Virus record (IMG/VR): IMGVR_UViG_3300030450_004131
Location: 1 to 64,000 of that record
Reading direction: 5' to 3' (one strand)
Origin: a virus
Length of the DNA: 64,000 bases
Shown: positions 42,848-52,031 of the stretch, one piece after another
Position numbering within the stretch: position 1 is the first letter of the stretch
Layout of the letters: each line of letters begins with the position of its first letter
The notes under the pieces: generated by a model
The model's database searches: none
What the model was told of the DNA's origin: nothing
What the model saw: the letters and a program-made list of their open reading frames with translations, nothing else
Position numbers and translations under genes: made by a program

Positions 42848-44142
42848 TGAGTAAACCAAGATTTGTAATATCATGCCCTTTTGATACCTACTCAGGTTAT
42901 GGGGCTAGAGCAAGAGATGTAGTTAAAGCTATTATTGAATTAGATAAATATAAGGTTGAATTATTATCTCAAAGATGGGGAGAAACATCTTGGGGATTTT
43001 GTAAAGATCATCCTGAATGGAAATTTTTGTATAAACATTTAGCAACCCATGAGTGGCAAAAAGTACAACCTGATATTTGGATGCAAATTACAATCCCAAA
43101 TGAATTCCAACCAGTAGGAAAATATAATATAGGATTAACTGCAGGGATTGAAGCTACGGCTTGTAAAGCAGAATGGATTGAAGGATTAAATAGAATGGAT
43201 ATGAATTGGGTATCATCTAATTTCTCAAAAAGAACACTCGAATCTATGGTATTTGATCAAAAAGATCAACAATCCCAACAAATAATTGGACAAGTTAAAC
43301 TCCAAAAACCAATAGAAGTTTTATTTGAAGGTGTTGATATAACTAAATACAAAACAATCCCATCATCAGATATTAAAAATATAACATTAAAAAATTTAAA
43401 AGAATCATTTTGTTATTTATTTGTTGGTCATTGGATGCAAGGTGAAGTAGGTCATGATAGAAAAAATGTTGGAATATTAGTTAAAAATTTCTACGAAGCG
43501 TTTAAAGACAAACGAGGACCAAAACCAGCATTAATATTAAAATGTTCAACTGGGGTAGCTTCATATATGAGTAGAGATGCTATATTAGATAAAATTAAAC
43601 AAATTAGACAAGGACTTAAATCTTCAAATTTACCTAATATTTATTTACTTAATGGTGAATTTAATGATTCTGAGATGAATGAATTATATAATCATCCTAA
43701 AGTTAAAGCTATGGTTAGTTTAACTAAAGGAGAAGGTTTTGGAAGGCCTTTATTAGAATTTAGTATGACTGGAAAACCAATAATAGCATCAGGTTGGTCG
43801 GGACATATTGATTTTCTTAACCCAGAATTTGTTTCTTTACTTCCTGGTACATTAGAAAATGTTCATCCTAGTGCTGCTAATGACTGGTTAGTAAAAGAAG
43901 CTAAGTGGTTTCAAGTAAGTTATAGTCATTCTTTATCGATATTTAAAGATATGTTTAAAAATTATAAAAAATATATAGTTAAAGGTAAAAAACAAAAATA
44001 TTATGCTAAATCTAATTTTAGTTGGGAAAAGATGAAAGAATTTATTAATACAAAACTTGATGTAAATGTTCCTCAATTTGCCCAACAAGTAGAATTAAAA
44101 TTACCTGAACTAAATTTACCTAATTTAAAAAAAGTTAAATAA
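42847..44142 (+). CDS. GT4-family glycosyltransferase
   Basis: A 431-aa GT-B enzyme. CPFDTYSGYGARARDVVKAI near residues 10-29 and TKGEGFGRPLLEFSMTGKPI near 295-314 (EX7E) define GT4. It resembles the preceding enzyme in size and layout but not closely in sequence, so the two probably add different sugars. 1-nt overlaps on both sides. Confidence 0.85.
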   Translation: MSKPRFVISCPFDTYSGYGARARDVVKAIIELDKYKVELLSQRWGETSWGFCKDHPEWKFLYKHLATHEWQKVQPDIWMQITIPNEFQPVGKYNIGLTAGIEATACKAEWIEGLNRMDMNWVSSNFSKRTLESMVFDQKDQQSQQIIGQVKLQKPIEVLFEGVDITKYKTIPSSDIKNITLKNLKESFCYLFVGHWMQGEVGHDRKNVGILVKNFYEAFKDKRGPKPALILKCSTGVASYMSRDAILDKIKQIRQGLKSSNLPNIYLLNGEFNDSEMNELYNHPKVKAMVSLTKGEGFGRPLLEFSMTGKPIIASGWSGHIDFLNPEFVSLLPGTLENVHPSAANDWLVKEAKWFQVSYSHSLSIFKDMFKNYKKYIVKGKKQKYYAKSNFSWEKMKEFINTKLDVNVPQFAQQVELKLPELNLPNLKKVK

Positions 44143-44585
44143 TGAAATTTGATGAATTAAGAGAATGTTCTCGTTGTGGATCTGATGCTTGTTACAGACA
44201 AGAAATAAGTAAAGATGTATCTATTGAATTATGTTATGGATGTGGTTTCCAATCTAATTCAATAATGAAAAAAGGAAGTAAGTTTTTTAATGAACAATGG
44301 GAATTATTACCTGAACTTTATAAAGTATTAATGGATGAAGAAGAAGATAATGGTAAAATTTGGATGCCATCTCACATTAATGTTAAAGAAAAAGGAATGA
44401 TATTTGCTACTGGAAATGGAAGAAGTAATTGGAGATGGGGAGCTGTAAAATCAATTCCGGTATCTAAGGAAGAAAAAGAAAAATACAAAGGAGAAGAATA
44501 CAAATCAGATATGAGTACTGTAAAATATTTTATGGAAAGAGATTTTATGGAAGCTTTATCTTATATAGGAATAATACCAGAATAA
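44142..44585 (+). CDS. Zinc-ribbon protein
   Basis: A 147-aa protein with CSRCGSDACYRQ near 9-20 and ELCYGCGFQSN near 29-39, two CxxC knuckles of a zinc ribbon. The C-terminal part has WRWGAVKSIPVSKEEKEKY. I recall similar proteins in T4-like marine phages embedded among glycosyltransferases. It may be regulatory or structural; not an enzyme by motif. Confidence 0.65.
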   Translation: MKFDELRECSRCGSDACYRQEISKDVSIELCYGCGFQSNSIMKKGSKFFNEQWELLPELYKVLMDEEEDNGKIWMPSHINVKEKGMIFATGNGRSNWRWGAVKSIPVSKEEKEKYKGEEYKSDMSTVKYFMERDFMEALSYIGIIPE

Positions 44586-44586
44586 T

Positions 44587-45486
44587 ATGAAAATACTAGT
44601 TACAGGAGCTGCTGGGTTTATTGGCACTAATTTAATAAAAAGATTAATAAAAGAAGGACATGAAGTCCATGGTCTAGACGATTTTTCAACTGGTTATCGT
44701 GAAAATAAAGTAAAGGATGTTCCCTATATTGAACAAGATGTAAGTGATCTAAAGTATTGGGGAGAAGATGAGGGTTATAAAAAATTATATGAAGGATTAG
44801 GTAATACAAGATTAAGTAATGATTATAATCTAATATATCATTTAGCTGGATTATCTAGAATCCAACCATCATTTAATAACCCAGATGAAACATTTAAAGT
44901 TAATACTATTGGTACTCAAAAAGTTTGTGAGTATGCTAGAATAATAGGAGCAAAAGTTGTTTATGCTGGTTCATCTTCTAAATGGCATAATCCTTATCAA
45001 TCACCTTATTCTACTTGTAAGTATTTAGGAGAAGAAATTTGTAAGATGTATAAACTTACTTATGGAATGGACATTGAAATAGCTCGTTTTTATAATGTTT
45101 ATGGTCCTTATGAAGTAATAGATGGAGATTGGGCTGCTGTTATTGGTATATGGAGAAGACAGGTTAGAGATGGTGAAGAAATTACAATAGTAGGAGATGG
45201 TGAACAAAGAAGAGATTTTACTCATGTAGATGACATAGTAGATGGATTATGGAGAATTGGAATGAAAAATAAAAAACATGAAGATGCTTGGGAATTAGGA
45301 ACGGGAAATAATTATTCTATAAATGAAGTATATCAAATGTTTAAAAATAAATTTAACGTTAATTGTACTTACCTTCCTGACCAAAAAGGAAACTATAGAG
45401 TTACTTTAAGAGAAAGAGATGATGCTTTAGGTTTATTAGGATGGCAACCTAAAGATAGATTAAAAGAATATATACAAAGTTTATGA
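44587..45486 (+). CDS. NAD-dependent epimerase/dehydratase (GalE-like)
   Basis: A 299-aa extended SDR. The Rossmann motif is VTGAAGFIG (residues 5-13), AGSSSKWH near 120-127 the catalytic Ser/Thr strand, and SPYSTCKYLGEE near 133-144 the YxxxK. It probably interconverts UDP-sugars at C4 or acts on a related NDP-sugar. It supplies a donor for the surrounding transferases. Confidence 0.8.
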   Translation: MKILVTGAAGFIGTNLIKRLIKEGHEVHGLDDFSTGYRENKVKDVPYIEQDVSDLKYWGEDEGYKKLYEGLGNTRLSNDYNLIYHLAGLSRIQPSFNNPDETFKVNTIGTQKVCEYARIIGAKVVYAGSSSKWHNPYQSPYSTCKYLGEEICKMYKLTYGMDIEIARFYNVYGPYEVIDGDWAAVIGIWRRQVRDGEEITIVGDGEQRRDFTHVDDIVDGLWRIGMKNKKHEDAWELGTGNNYSINEVYQMFKNKFNVNCTYLPDQKGNYRVTLRERDDALGLLGWQPKDRLKEYIQSL

Positions 45487-46109
45487 AAATAAGTTATGCT
45501 ATTACAGTTTGTAATGAATTTGTTGAAATACAAAAATTAGTTCTATTTTTGTTAGACCATAAAAGAATAGAAGATGAAATTGTAATTCTTTATGACCATA
45601 AAAATGGGGATGAAGGAGTTGAGGAATTTTTAAGAAGTCATTCGGTTAATTGTGAATTTATGTGGCATAAAGGTGATTTTCATAATCACTTTGCAGATTG
45701 GAAAAATAAATTAACTGATTTATGTTCTGGGGATTATATTTTTCAAATAGATGCAGATGAAGTCCCAAATAGATTATTAATTAAAAGTCTACCTAAAATA
45801 TTAGAATCAAACCAAGATACTAATGATGTTTATTTAGTTCCAAGAGTAAATACAGTAGAAGGATTAACTGATGAACATATAAAAAAATGGGGATGGAAAG
45901 TTAATGCAAAAAATTGGGTTAATTGGCCTGATTATCAATGGCGTATTTGGAAAAATAAGCCTGAGATTAAATGGATAAATAAAGTTCATGAAAAATTAGA
46001 GGGTCATAAAACTTATGGAGCACTTCCTCCAATGGAAGATTTAGCATTATATCACCCTAAAACTATAGATAGACAAGAAAAACAAAATAATTATTATAAT
46101 ACTCTTTAA
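45483..46109 (+). CDS. Short GT2-family glycosyltransferase
   Basis: A 208-aa GT-A enzyme. ISYAITVCNEFVEIQKLVLF at residues 3-22 is the GT2 opening and GDYIFQIDADEVPN near 82-95 supplies the DxD-type metal site. Its length matches the catalytic domain alone. Overlaps the upstream SDR by 4 nt. Confidence 0.8.
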   Translation: MKISYAITVCNEFVEIQKLVLFLLDHKRIEDEIVILYDHKNGDEGVEEFLRSHSVNCEFMWHKGDFHNHFADWKNKLTDLCSGDYIFQIDADEVPNRLLIKSLPKILESNQDTNDVYLVPRVNTVEGLTDEHIKKWGWKVNAKNWVNWPDYQWRIWKNKPEIKWINKVHEKLEGHKTYGALPPMEDLALYHPKTIDRQEKQNNYYNTL

Positions 46110-46110
46110 G

Positions 46111-46251
46111 ATGGCAGATAATCAAAATAATGGTAATACTCAACTTAATACTGATAGAAATAATTTAAATCAAAGAGTTAGTAAACTAGCGTATTTAGGT
46201 AAAAGTAGTAAAGTAAAATGGTCTGATAGAAGACGCTTTAGAAATATATAA
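46111..46251 (+). CDS. Small Asn-rich basic protein (46 aa)
   Basis: A 46-aa ORF: Asn/Gln-rich N-terminus, then RVSKLAYLGKSSKVKWSDRR. It starts 1 nt after the GT2 stop and ends exactly where the next ATG begins, the packing of a real gene. No family recognised; may be structural or RNA/DNA binding. Confidence 0.55.
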   Translation: MADNQNNGNTQLNTDRNNLNQRVSKLAYLGKSSKVKWSDRRRFRNI

Positions 46252-47229
46252 ATGAATATAACATTTTTAACTGAAATGGGATTTGAGGGTAAAGTACCTT
46301 CTAATCATCCTAACATGAGAACAGAATTTGCTTGGATGTATGCTTTAGGAGCTAATCATCACACTCTTTTTGATTATCAAAATGTTAAAAATCAAGATCA
46401 TGTTTTTGTAATATTCCCAAAAGGCGAAACATTCTTAAATGCTGTAGGAGTAAAACTATCAGAAAAACCAAATCCTGCTTCTAATTTATTACAATCAAAT
46501 TTTATAGATACCCTTAAAAATAATAACAAAAAAGTTCATTATATACAAGAAGGTCCGTCGTGGTTTTTTAATGATTATGAAATATTTGACCAATTTAGTT
46601 TTTATAATTTTTTATCTAAATGTGATAGCATATTTGCACACAATGAAATAGATACTAGATTTTATAAAGGTCTATTCCCAGATAAAAAAGTAAGTGTTAT
46701 TAGTACTTTACTTATTGAGGAATTAATTAAACATATAACTCCTGTTGTAGAAGATAAAGTAATTATTGGTGGAAATTTTGCAAGATGGTATGGAGGATTT
46801 CAAAGTTATGTGGTTGCTGATGTTTTTGGAGTTGAAAAATGGACTCAAGATTCTCACGCAAAAAGACCAAATGAATCAAATATACCGGATTTAAATCACC
46901 TTCAACGACTCCCATGGGCGGGTTGGATGAGTGTGTTATCTACGTTTAAATACGCTGTACATTTAATGCCTACTGTTGCTGCTGGCACCTTTAGTTTAAA
47001 TTGTGCTTATTTTGGTATACCTTGTATTGGTAATATAAAAGTAGACACCCAAAGATATTGTCATCCTGAATTATCTGTTGCAGTTGATGATGTAGAAAAA
47101 GCTAGAAAGATGGCTTATAAATTAAAAACAGATAAAGAATTTTACAATAAATGTAGTACACAATCAAAAGAATTATATAGAGAACATTATGATATAAAAG
47201 TATGGCAAGAAAAAATAAATTTAAAGTAG
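46252..47229 (+). CDS. GT-B-like glycosyltransferase
   Basis: A 325-aa protein. It lacks a textbook EX7E, but VIIGGNFARWYGGFQSYVVA near residues 165-184 and the domain pattern (Rossmann-like N half, then LMPTVAAGTFSLNCAYFGIP near 239-258) suggest a GT-B enzyme of an uncertain family. It overlaps the triple fusion by 28 nt. The role as a glycosyltransferase is inferred partly from position. Confidence 0.55.
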   Translation: MNITFLTEMGFEGKVPSNHPNMRTEFAWMYALGANHHTLFDYQNVKNQDHVFVIFPKGETFLNAVGVKLSEKPNPASNLLQSNFIDTLKNNNKKVHYIQEGPSWFFNDYEIFDQFSFYNFLSKCDSIFAHNEIDTRFYKGLFPDKKVSVISTLLIEELIKHITPVVEDKVIIGGNFARWYGGFQSYVVADVFGVEKWTQDSHAKRPNESNIPDLNHLQRLPWAGWMSVLSTFKYAVHLMPTVAAGTFSLNCAYFGIPCIGNIKVDTQRYCHPELSVAVDDVEKARKMAYKLKTDKEFYNKCSTQSKELYREHYDIKVWQEKINLK

Positions 47230-49598
47230 TAATTCCTTCATATAATAATGAAAAATGGGTAGAGGCTAATGTAGCTAGTATACTTAAACAAACCTATACT
47301 AATTATGATGTTCTATACATTAATGATGCTTCTACAGATAATACACCAAATATTATTAAGAATATAGTAGATAACCATGAATTAGATAATTGGACTATAT
47401 TAAATTGGAAAGATAATAAACAAAGAGGATATAACGTAAACCCAAATGAAGATCATATTATTAATTTTATTGATAATGATGAAGATATTATTTTATTTGT
47501 AGATGGTGATGATTGGTTATATGATGAAAATGTATTCCAAAAATTGAACGATTATTATAACTCTACAGATTGTTGGATGACTTATGGTGGAATGTATTGT
47601 TATCCAACTGGTAATTATGCTCACCCACAAAATTCACCTTATAGTGAGGAAGTACATAAAAATAAATTATATAGAAAAGATATATGGAGAGCAAGTCATT
47701 TAAGAAGTTTTAAGTGGTTCTTATATAGTAAAATACAAAAAGAAGATTTAATTTGGAGTAAAACAGGAGAATATTATTATAATGCTGAAGATTTAGCTGT
47801 GTCTTTTTATTGTATGGAAATGTGTCCTAAAGAAAAAATTGGTGTTCTAAATTTCCCAACTTACGTATATAATGAAGACCCAGAAATAGTTAAAAGGGGA
47901 TTAGAAAGACAAGATAAAGATATAGAGGATCCTCAAGGACAAGAAGCGGAAATTAGAGCTAAAGAGCCTTATAAAACTTTATTTTCAAAAGATCCAAAAC
48001 ATAAAATTCAACCTATTTTAGCTGGTGGGTTAGGTAACATGATGTTCCAAATAGCGGCTGCAGTAGGTTTAACTCAAAAACGTAATTTTGAAGTAGTAAC
48101 TGATTATTCTCATTTAGGTACATTACATAAACCACCTATAACTTATAAAGACAATATATTTAAATACGTTAAATTTTTAGAAGAAGATTTATCAACTTCT
48201 ACTAGGGTAAACACCGAAGTAAGTGATTTTACTTATAAACCAGATGTAATTATTCCTGATGATGATGTTCAATTATTTGGTTATTATCAATCATATAAAT
48301 ACTTTGATAATTGTAAAGATTGTATAAGATCATTATTTTTACATTCAACTTATAAACCAAGAATAGGGTATGTTTCTATACATGTTAGAAGAGGTGATTA
48401 TATAAATTTATCTTCATTTCATCATAATTTAACTATTGATTATTATAATAATGCAATAGATTATTTTAAAGGATATAAATTTTTAGTTTTTAGTGATGAT
48501 ATAGAATGGTGTAAAGAGAATTTTAAAGGTGATGAATTTGAATTTGTACAAAATGAAAATGATTGGGAAGATTTATACATGATGGTTGAATGTGAACATA
48601 ATATTATAGCTAATTCAACATTTAGTTGGTGGGCAGGATATCTAAATCCTAATAAAGACAAAAAAGTAATTTACCCTGACAAATGGTTTGGGCCTGTTTA
48701 TAAAGAATTTTCAACCCAAGATTTATTTCCTTTAGATTGGGTTTGCTTAACTGAGAATGTTCCTCAAATAGAAATCAATTTATTTGATAATGCTTGTAGA
48801 CACCTAGTAAAACCTAATGGAAGATATTCTTCAGTACATGACAAAATATCAAAACATATAAAATTTGTAAGAGATGTAGATGATTATAAAGGTATAACTT
48901 TATTTACTGATGAATATTTAACTAATGGTAAGTCTAAAAAAGTAAAATCTGATAGGAAAATTGGTTGGTTAATGGAAACTAGAGAGGTTTATCCACAAAG
49001 ATATGATCAATTTGAAACTTATATGGATGATTTTGAGTTTATTCTTACACATGATAAAGACTTATTATCAAATTATCCTACTAAAACAAAATTAGTGCCT
49101 TTTGGAGGTTGTTGGATTAAAGATTCTAATTTTAGAATTACAAATAAATCTAAAAATTTATCAATGATTTACTCTGATAAGAACATATTTGAAGGGCATA
49201 GGTTAAGACATGAAATATCAAAAAACGTTAATGAGATAGATTTATTTGGTAGGGGAACTCCAAATCCTGTTGATTATAAAGAAGAATCTTTATTAGATTA
49301 TAGGTATTCTATAGTCGTAGAAAATTCAAAAACTGATAATTATTTTACCGAAAAATTAATAGATTGTCTTGCTGTAGGTACTATTCCTATTTATTGGGGT
49401 TGTCCTAATATAGATAATTATTTTAATTTGGATGGTATTATTACTTTTAATACATTAGAGGAGTTAAATAAAATTCTACCTACTTTAAATAAAAACTTAT
49501 ATGAATCTAAATTAGATGCAATAACTAATAATTTAGAAAAAAGTAAAGAATATAATGTAACAGAAGATTGGATTTATAAAAATATAATAAATGAGTAA
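47202..49598 (+). CDS. Triple fusion: GT2 - GT11 - GT10 fucosyltransferase
   Basis: A 798-aa protein with three glycosyltransferase domains. Residues 1-265 are GT2: VVIPSYNNEKWVEANVASIL then LFVDGDDWLY. Residues about 270-525 are GT11 (alpha-1,2-fucosyltransferase family): GGLGNMMFQIAAAVGL, HVRRGDYINLS near 394 and NSTFSWWAGYL. Residues about 590-798 are GT10 (alpha-1,3/4-fucosyltransferase family): ENSKTDNYFTEKLIDCLAVG then TIPIYWGCPN near 706-735. Two inverting fucosyltransferase types in one chain imply ordered addition of fucose or a related 6-deoxy sugar. The GDP-sugar genes Gmd and GFS-like lie 2-5 kb downstream. Confidence 0.85.
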   Translation: MARKNKFKVVIPSYNNEKWVEANVASILKQTYTNYDVLYINDASTDNTPNIIKNIVDNHELDNWTILNWKDNKQRGYNVNPNEDHIINFIDNDEDIILFVDGDDWLYDENVFQKLNDYYNSTDCWMTYGGMYCYPTGNYAHPQNSPYSEEVHKNKLYRKDIWRASHLRSFKWFLYSKIQKEDLIWSKTGEYYYNAEDLAVSFYCMEMCPKEKIGVLNFPTYVYNEDPEIVKRGLERQDKDIEDPQGQEAEIRAKEPYKTLFSKDPKHKIQPILAGGLGNMMFQIAAAVGLTQKRNFEVVTDYSHLGTLHKPPITYKDNIFKYVKFLEEDLSTSTRVNTEVSDFTYKPDVIIPDDDVQLFGYYQSYKYFDNCKDCIRSLFLHSTYKPRIGYVSIHVRRGDYINLSSFHHNLTIDYYNNAIDYFKGYKFLVFSDDIEWCKENFKGDEFEFVQNENDWEDLYMMVECEHNIIANSTFSWWAGYLNPNKDKKVIYPDKWFGPVYKEFSTQDLFPLDWVCLTENVPQIEINLFDNACRHLVKPNGRYSSVHDKISKHIKFVRDVDDYKGITLFTDEYLTNGKSKKVKSDRKIGWLMETREVYPQRYDQFETYMDDFEFILTHDKDLLSNYPTKTKLVPFGGCWIKDSNFRITNKSKNLSMIYSDKNIFEGHRLRHEISKNVNEIDLFGRGTPNPVDYKEESLLDYRYSIVVENSKTDNYFTEKLIDCLAVGTIPIYWGCPNIDNYFNLDGIITFNTLEELNKILPTLNKNLYESKLDAITNNLEKSKEYNVTEDWIYKNIINE

Positions 49599-51147
49599 TA
49601 TATTAAGTATATACGGTTCACATGATGCATCAGTAACATTTCTTGATTCTAATAATCAATTAAAAGTGTTAGAATATGAAAGATTTGTAAGAAATAGGTA
49701 TGCTATGTTTTCTGAGAGATTTGATGATAGAGCTTTGGGGTCAAATGATAAAGACAGAAGGAAATTTTTGTCTTATATAAAGTCTCAAATTAATTATGAA
49801 GTAGACAAAATTGTTTACAACGAATTATCAGATTTAGATAAGGAATTAATAATAGAATATTTTCCAAAAGCTAAATTCGAATTATGTGGGCATCATCTAG
49901 CTCATGCAGCTAGTGGTTATTATCTTTCTGAATTTGATAAAGCTTTAATATTATCTATTGATGGTGGGGGACAAGATTACAATGATGTCTTTTTTACTAG
50001 AATATATAAAGGAAATGAATCAGTAATAATTCCTTTAGATTCACCTGATGTCAATTTAGGTGGGGCATATGGTAAGATAGGAAGTCCCATATCAGAAATT
50101 AAACCTGGACCAGATTCAAATATAGACTCATTAGTATATGCAGGTAAAGTAATGGGTTTATGTGCTTATGGTAATATTAGAACTGAATGGATAGAAGCTA
50201 TGGTTAACTATTATGATAGTAAAGCTCAATCATTAACAACTTTAGGTAAAGCTATTGGTTTAAACTTAACATATAATTCATTAAAGGGACAACAAAGTTA
50301 TGATTTAGCTGCTACATCTCAATTTGTCTTTGAAAACTTTGTATTAGAAATTTTAAAACCCTATATCGATTCATATGATAATTTTATTTTAGTAGGAGGA
50401 TGTGCTTTAAATGTTTTATTCAATCAAAAGTTAAAAGAAATACTAAATAAGAAAAATAAAAATTTATATGTACCTCCAAATCCAAATGATTGTGGTTTAT
50501 CTTTAGGTCAATATTTAATGCATAATCAAAAAACTGATGTTGATGTTTATAGTGGATTTGATATATTAGATAGAGAAAAATTTGAGAATTATAAAGAAAA
50601 ATATAATACTCGTAAAATAGATACACAAGAAATAGTAGATATTTTAAAAGAAGGAAAAATAATTGGATTAGTAGAGGGTTGTTCTGAAATAGGTCCTAGA
50701 GCGTTAGGTAATAGAAGTATTATTTGTGATCCCTCTTTTCCTAATATGAAAGACACTTTAAATGCTAAAGTAAAATTTAGAGAATGGTTCAGACCATTTG
50801 CCCCAGTTTGTAGATTAGAAGATAAAGATAAATACTTTAATAAAGCTTATGAATCAGAATTTATGAGTTATGCTCCTGATGTCAAAGAAGATTACAATGT
50901 AGAATTAAAAACTATAACACATGAAGATGGAACAGCAAGACTACAAACAGTAACTAAAAAACAACATAGTACTTTTTATAATATTTTAAGTGAACTAGAT
51001 AAATCAAATGAAATCCCAGTTATATTAAATACATCTTTCAATATTAAGGGTAGACCTATTTTAACAACTATAGAAGATGCTATTTATGTTTTAGAAAATA
51101 CTGAACTAGATTATTTAATAGTAGAAAATTATTTATTTACAAAATGA
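49591..51147 (+). CDS. Carbamoyltransferase (NodU/CmcH family)
   Basis: A 518-aa protein. The N-terminal ASKHA-type domain has LSIYGSHDASVTFLD near residues 4-18, GHHLAHAASGYY near 98-109 (His metal site) and LILSIDGGGQDYND near 117-130. The C-terminal YrdC-like part contains VEGCSEIGPRALGNRSIICD near 355-374 and FRPFAPVCRL. These enzymes transfer carbamoyl from carbamoyl phosphate to a sugar hydroxyl. It may decorate the glycan made here. Coupled by overlaps of 8 and 4 nt. Confidence 0.85.
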   Translation: MSNILSIYGSHDASVTFLDSNNQLKVLEYERFVRNRYAMFSERFDDRALGSNDKDRRKFLSYIKSQINYEVDKIVYNELSDLDKELIIEYFPKAKFELCGHHLAHAASGYYLSEFDKALILSIDGGGQDYNDVFFTRIYKGNESVIIPLDSPDVNLGGAYGKIGSPISEIKPGPDSNIDSLVYAGKVMGLCAYGNIRTEWIEAMVNYYDSKAQSLTTLGKAIGLNLTYNSLKGQQSYDLAATSQFVFENFVLEILKPYIDSYDNFILVGGCALNVLFNQKLKEILNKKNKNLYVPPNPNDCGLSLGQYLMHNQKTDVDVYSGFDILDREKFENYKEKYNTRKIDTQEIVDILKEGKIIGLVEGCSEIGPRALGNRSIICDPSFPNMKDTLNAKVKFREWFRPFAPVCRLEDKDKYFNKAYESEFMSYAPDVKEDYNVELKTITHEDGTARLQTVTKKQHSTFYNILSELDKSNEIPVILNTSFNIKGRPILTTIEDAIYVLENTELDYLIVENYLFTK

Positions 51148-52031
51148 GAATTGTAGTAACAGGAGGAAGTGGATTAGTAGGTAAGCATTTACAGGAAATA
51201 TTACCTGATGCTTTTTATTTAAGTAGTAAAGATTGTGATCTAACAGACATAAAAAAGGTTAGGTGGATGATTTCTTCTTATACACCTGATGTTGTAATTC
51301 ATTTAGCAGCTAAAGTTGGAGGAATACAAGACAATTTAAAATACCCAGCTGATTATTTTGATGATAATATCCTAATCAATACTAATATTGTTAAAGTATG
51401 TAAGGAATATGATGTAAAAAGATTTATTGGTATATTAAGTACTTGTATTTATCCTAGTGTTGTTGATAATTACCCTATGACTGAGGAAGATTTATTTATA
51501 GGTCCTCCTCCACCATCTAATTTTAGTTACGGTTATGCTAAACGTTGTTTAGCTGTTCAAATTGATGCTTATAATAAACAATTTAATACAGAATATAATT
51601 ATCTAATACCTTGTAATTTATATGGTGATTATGATAACTTACATAATGAAAATAAAATGCACTTTATTACAGCCTTGTTAAATAAAATTAGGAAAAGCAA
51701 AGATAATTTATTACATTTATTAGGAACAGGTAAACCACTAAGACAATTTATGTATGCAGGTGATTTAGCTAAAATAATAAAAAAGGTTGTTGAAGATAAC
51801 ATTACAGAAAGTTTTAATGTTGCTCCTGATTTTAATTATTCTATAGATGAAATGGCTAAGATTGCTTTAGAAGTTACAGAAAAAAACTACGAAATAGTTT
51901 ATGATAGACCAGATTTAGATGGTCAATTTAGAAAAGATGTTAGTAATAAAAAATTATTAAAAATATTCCCCGATTTTAAATTTACAAGTTTAAAAGAAGG
52001 ATTAAAACAAGTTTATGATAAAATTAGTTAG
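51144..52031 (+). CDS. GDP-L-fucose synthase-like epimerase/reductase
   Basis: A 295-aa SDR. VTGGSGLVGKHL (residues 5-16) binds NADP; ILSTCIYPS near 93-101 gives the Ser and Cys of GDP-fucose synthase, SYGYAKR near 126-132 the YxxxK, and ENKMHFITALL near 165-175 the second acid/base His. GFS does 3,5-epimerisation and 4-reduction of GDP-4-keto-6-deoxymannose. ColC, which makes GDP-colitose, is a relative, and a ColD-like gene follows, so either sugar is possible. Confidence 0.82.
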   Translation: MRIVVTGGSGLVGKHLQEILPDAFYLSSKDCDLTDIKKVRWMISSYTPDVVIHLAAKVGGIQDNLKYPADYFDDNILINTNIVKVCKEYDVKRFIGILSTCIYPSVVDNYPMTEEDLFIGPPPPSNFSYGYAKRCLAVQIDAYNKQFNTEYNYLIPCNLYGDYDNLHNENKMHFITALLNKIRKSKDNLLHLLGTGKPLRQFMYAGDLAKIIKKVVEDNITESFNVAPDFNYSIDEMAKIALEVTEKNYEIVYDRPDLDGQFRKDVSNKKLLKIFPDFKFTSLKEGLKQVYDKIS

